A stretch of 31,763 bases of DNA from a virus, in the IMG/VR virus record IMGVR_UViG_3300034012_000302, positions 1 through 31,763 of that record; one strand, written 5' to 3'. The translations under genes and the position numbers were made by a program. The notes under the pieces are model-generated. The model saw only the letters and a list, made by a program, of their open reading frames with translations, did not search any database and was not told the DNA's origin. This document shows positions 31,596-31,763 of this stretch, piece after piece. Position 1 is the first letter of the stretch; every line of letters starts with the position of its first letter.

Positions 31596-31763
31596 GTGCA
31601 GCCTGCGCAAGCCCACGCAGCCACAGAGGACGCTGGCCCGGTACCGCCCCCTGCAGTTGCGGAAGTGGTGGGGTCCGCACCCAGCCAGTGGGCCCAACCA
31701 GTCGACCGCGTGCTCGGAGTGGACAACGGACAGACAGGTCCGAAACCCGGAGACAGAGTCGAC
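31596..31763 (+). CDS. Possible gene entering at the right edge (partial)
   Basis: From GTG 31596 a frame is open to the last base (56 codons). It reads VQPAQAHAATEDAGPVPPPA and later SQWAQPVDRVLGVDNG, Ala/Pro-rich then mixed. There is no ATG in frame after the stop at 31572, no Shine-Dalgarno sequence and no recognised homology. In G+C-rich DNA an open frame of this length can be accidental. If real it would begin a gene beyond the terminase, where accessory or tail genes can lie. Confidence 0.2.
   Translation, partial: MQPAQAHAATEDAGPVPPPAVAEVVGSAPSQWAQPVDRVLGVDNGQTGPKPGDRVD

Noticed and set aside
31443-31697. An 84-codon minus-strand frame near the right end
   Set aside because: It overlaps the better-supported zinc-ribbon start in another frame and has no recognisable features.
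31466-31763. Possible terminal repeat or tRNA/attP sequence at the right end
   Set aside because: No match to the left end of the window and no cloverleaf or tRNA 3' fragment could be recognised.

Overview
The window is most of the genome of a T7-like podovirus (Autographiviridae-type phage) with G+C-rich DNA. The evidence is a single-subunit T7-type RNA polymerase followed, in T7 order, by gp2.5, a nuclease, gp4 primase-helicase, gp5 DNA polymerase, gp6 exonuclease, gp8 portal, gp9 scaffold, gp10 capsid, gp11 and gp12 tail tubes, gp13 to gp16 internal virion proteins, a holin candidate, gp18 and gp19 terminase. A tyrosine integrase immediately upstream of the RNA polymerase is the arrangement of marine, cyanophage-like podoviruses (P-SSP7 type) and points to an integrating lifestyle. 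No photosynthesis or nucleotide-reductase genes are present, so a cyanobacterial host is not implied. A Sec signal peptide and a lipobox point to a diderm host. A TATA-Q style cleavage site and rare Shine-Dalgarno sequences would fit Planctomycetota, but this is only a guess.

Layout: 1-307 holds the 3' end of a hexapeptide-repeat gene and a 32-residue membrane peptide. 297-1253 is the integrase. 1250-9513 is the RNA polymerase and replication block, with a LAGLIDADG homing endonuclease set between polymerase and exonuclease and a MazG-like protein at the end. 9513-12179 is two small genes, portal and scaffold. 12180-13913 is an accessory pair between scaffold and capsid: a secreted beta-propeller-like protein and a lipoprotein with a C-terminal hydrophobic segment. 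Two hairpin terminators (13935-14065) follow. 14226-15344 is the capsid gene, with another hairpin terminator behind it. 15429-28483 is tail tubes and ejection proteins, including a 1,988-residue gp16-like protein with a HExxH motif. 28486-30691 is the holin candidate and terminase. 30495-31465, on the minus strand, is a tandem pair of zinc-ribbon genes, the first of which runs antisense into the terminase gene. The last 300 bases are mostly non-coding, with a possible gene entering at the right edge. No tail-fibre gene is seen.

The genes form tightly packed operons. Most junctions are ATGA, TGATG, TAATG or TAGTG overlaps, implying translational coupling, and clear Shine-Dalgarno sequences are few.

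The most interesting signal is a box, GTACACTCGC, placed exactly 14 nt before an ATGACC start at three separate genes: the secreted propeller gene (plus strand) and both zinc-ribbon genes (minus strand). These are the accessory genes without T7 counterparts. The shared box suggests a small regulon with its own promoter, plausibly expressed outside the phage-polymerase programme (moron or lysogenic-conversion genes) in a phage that carries an integrase.
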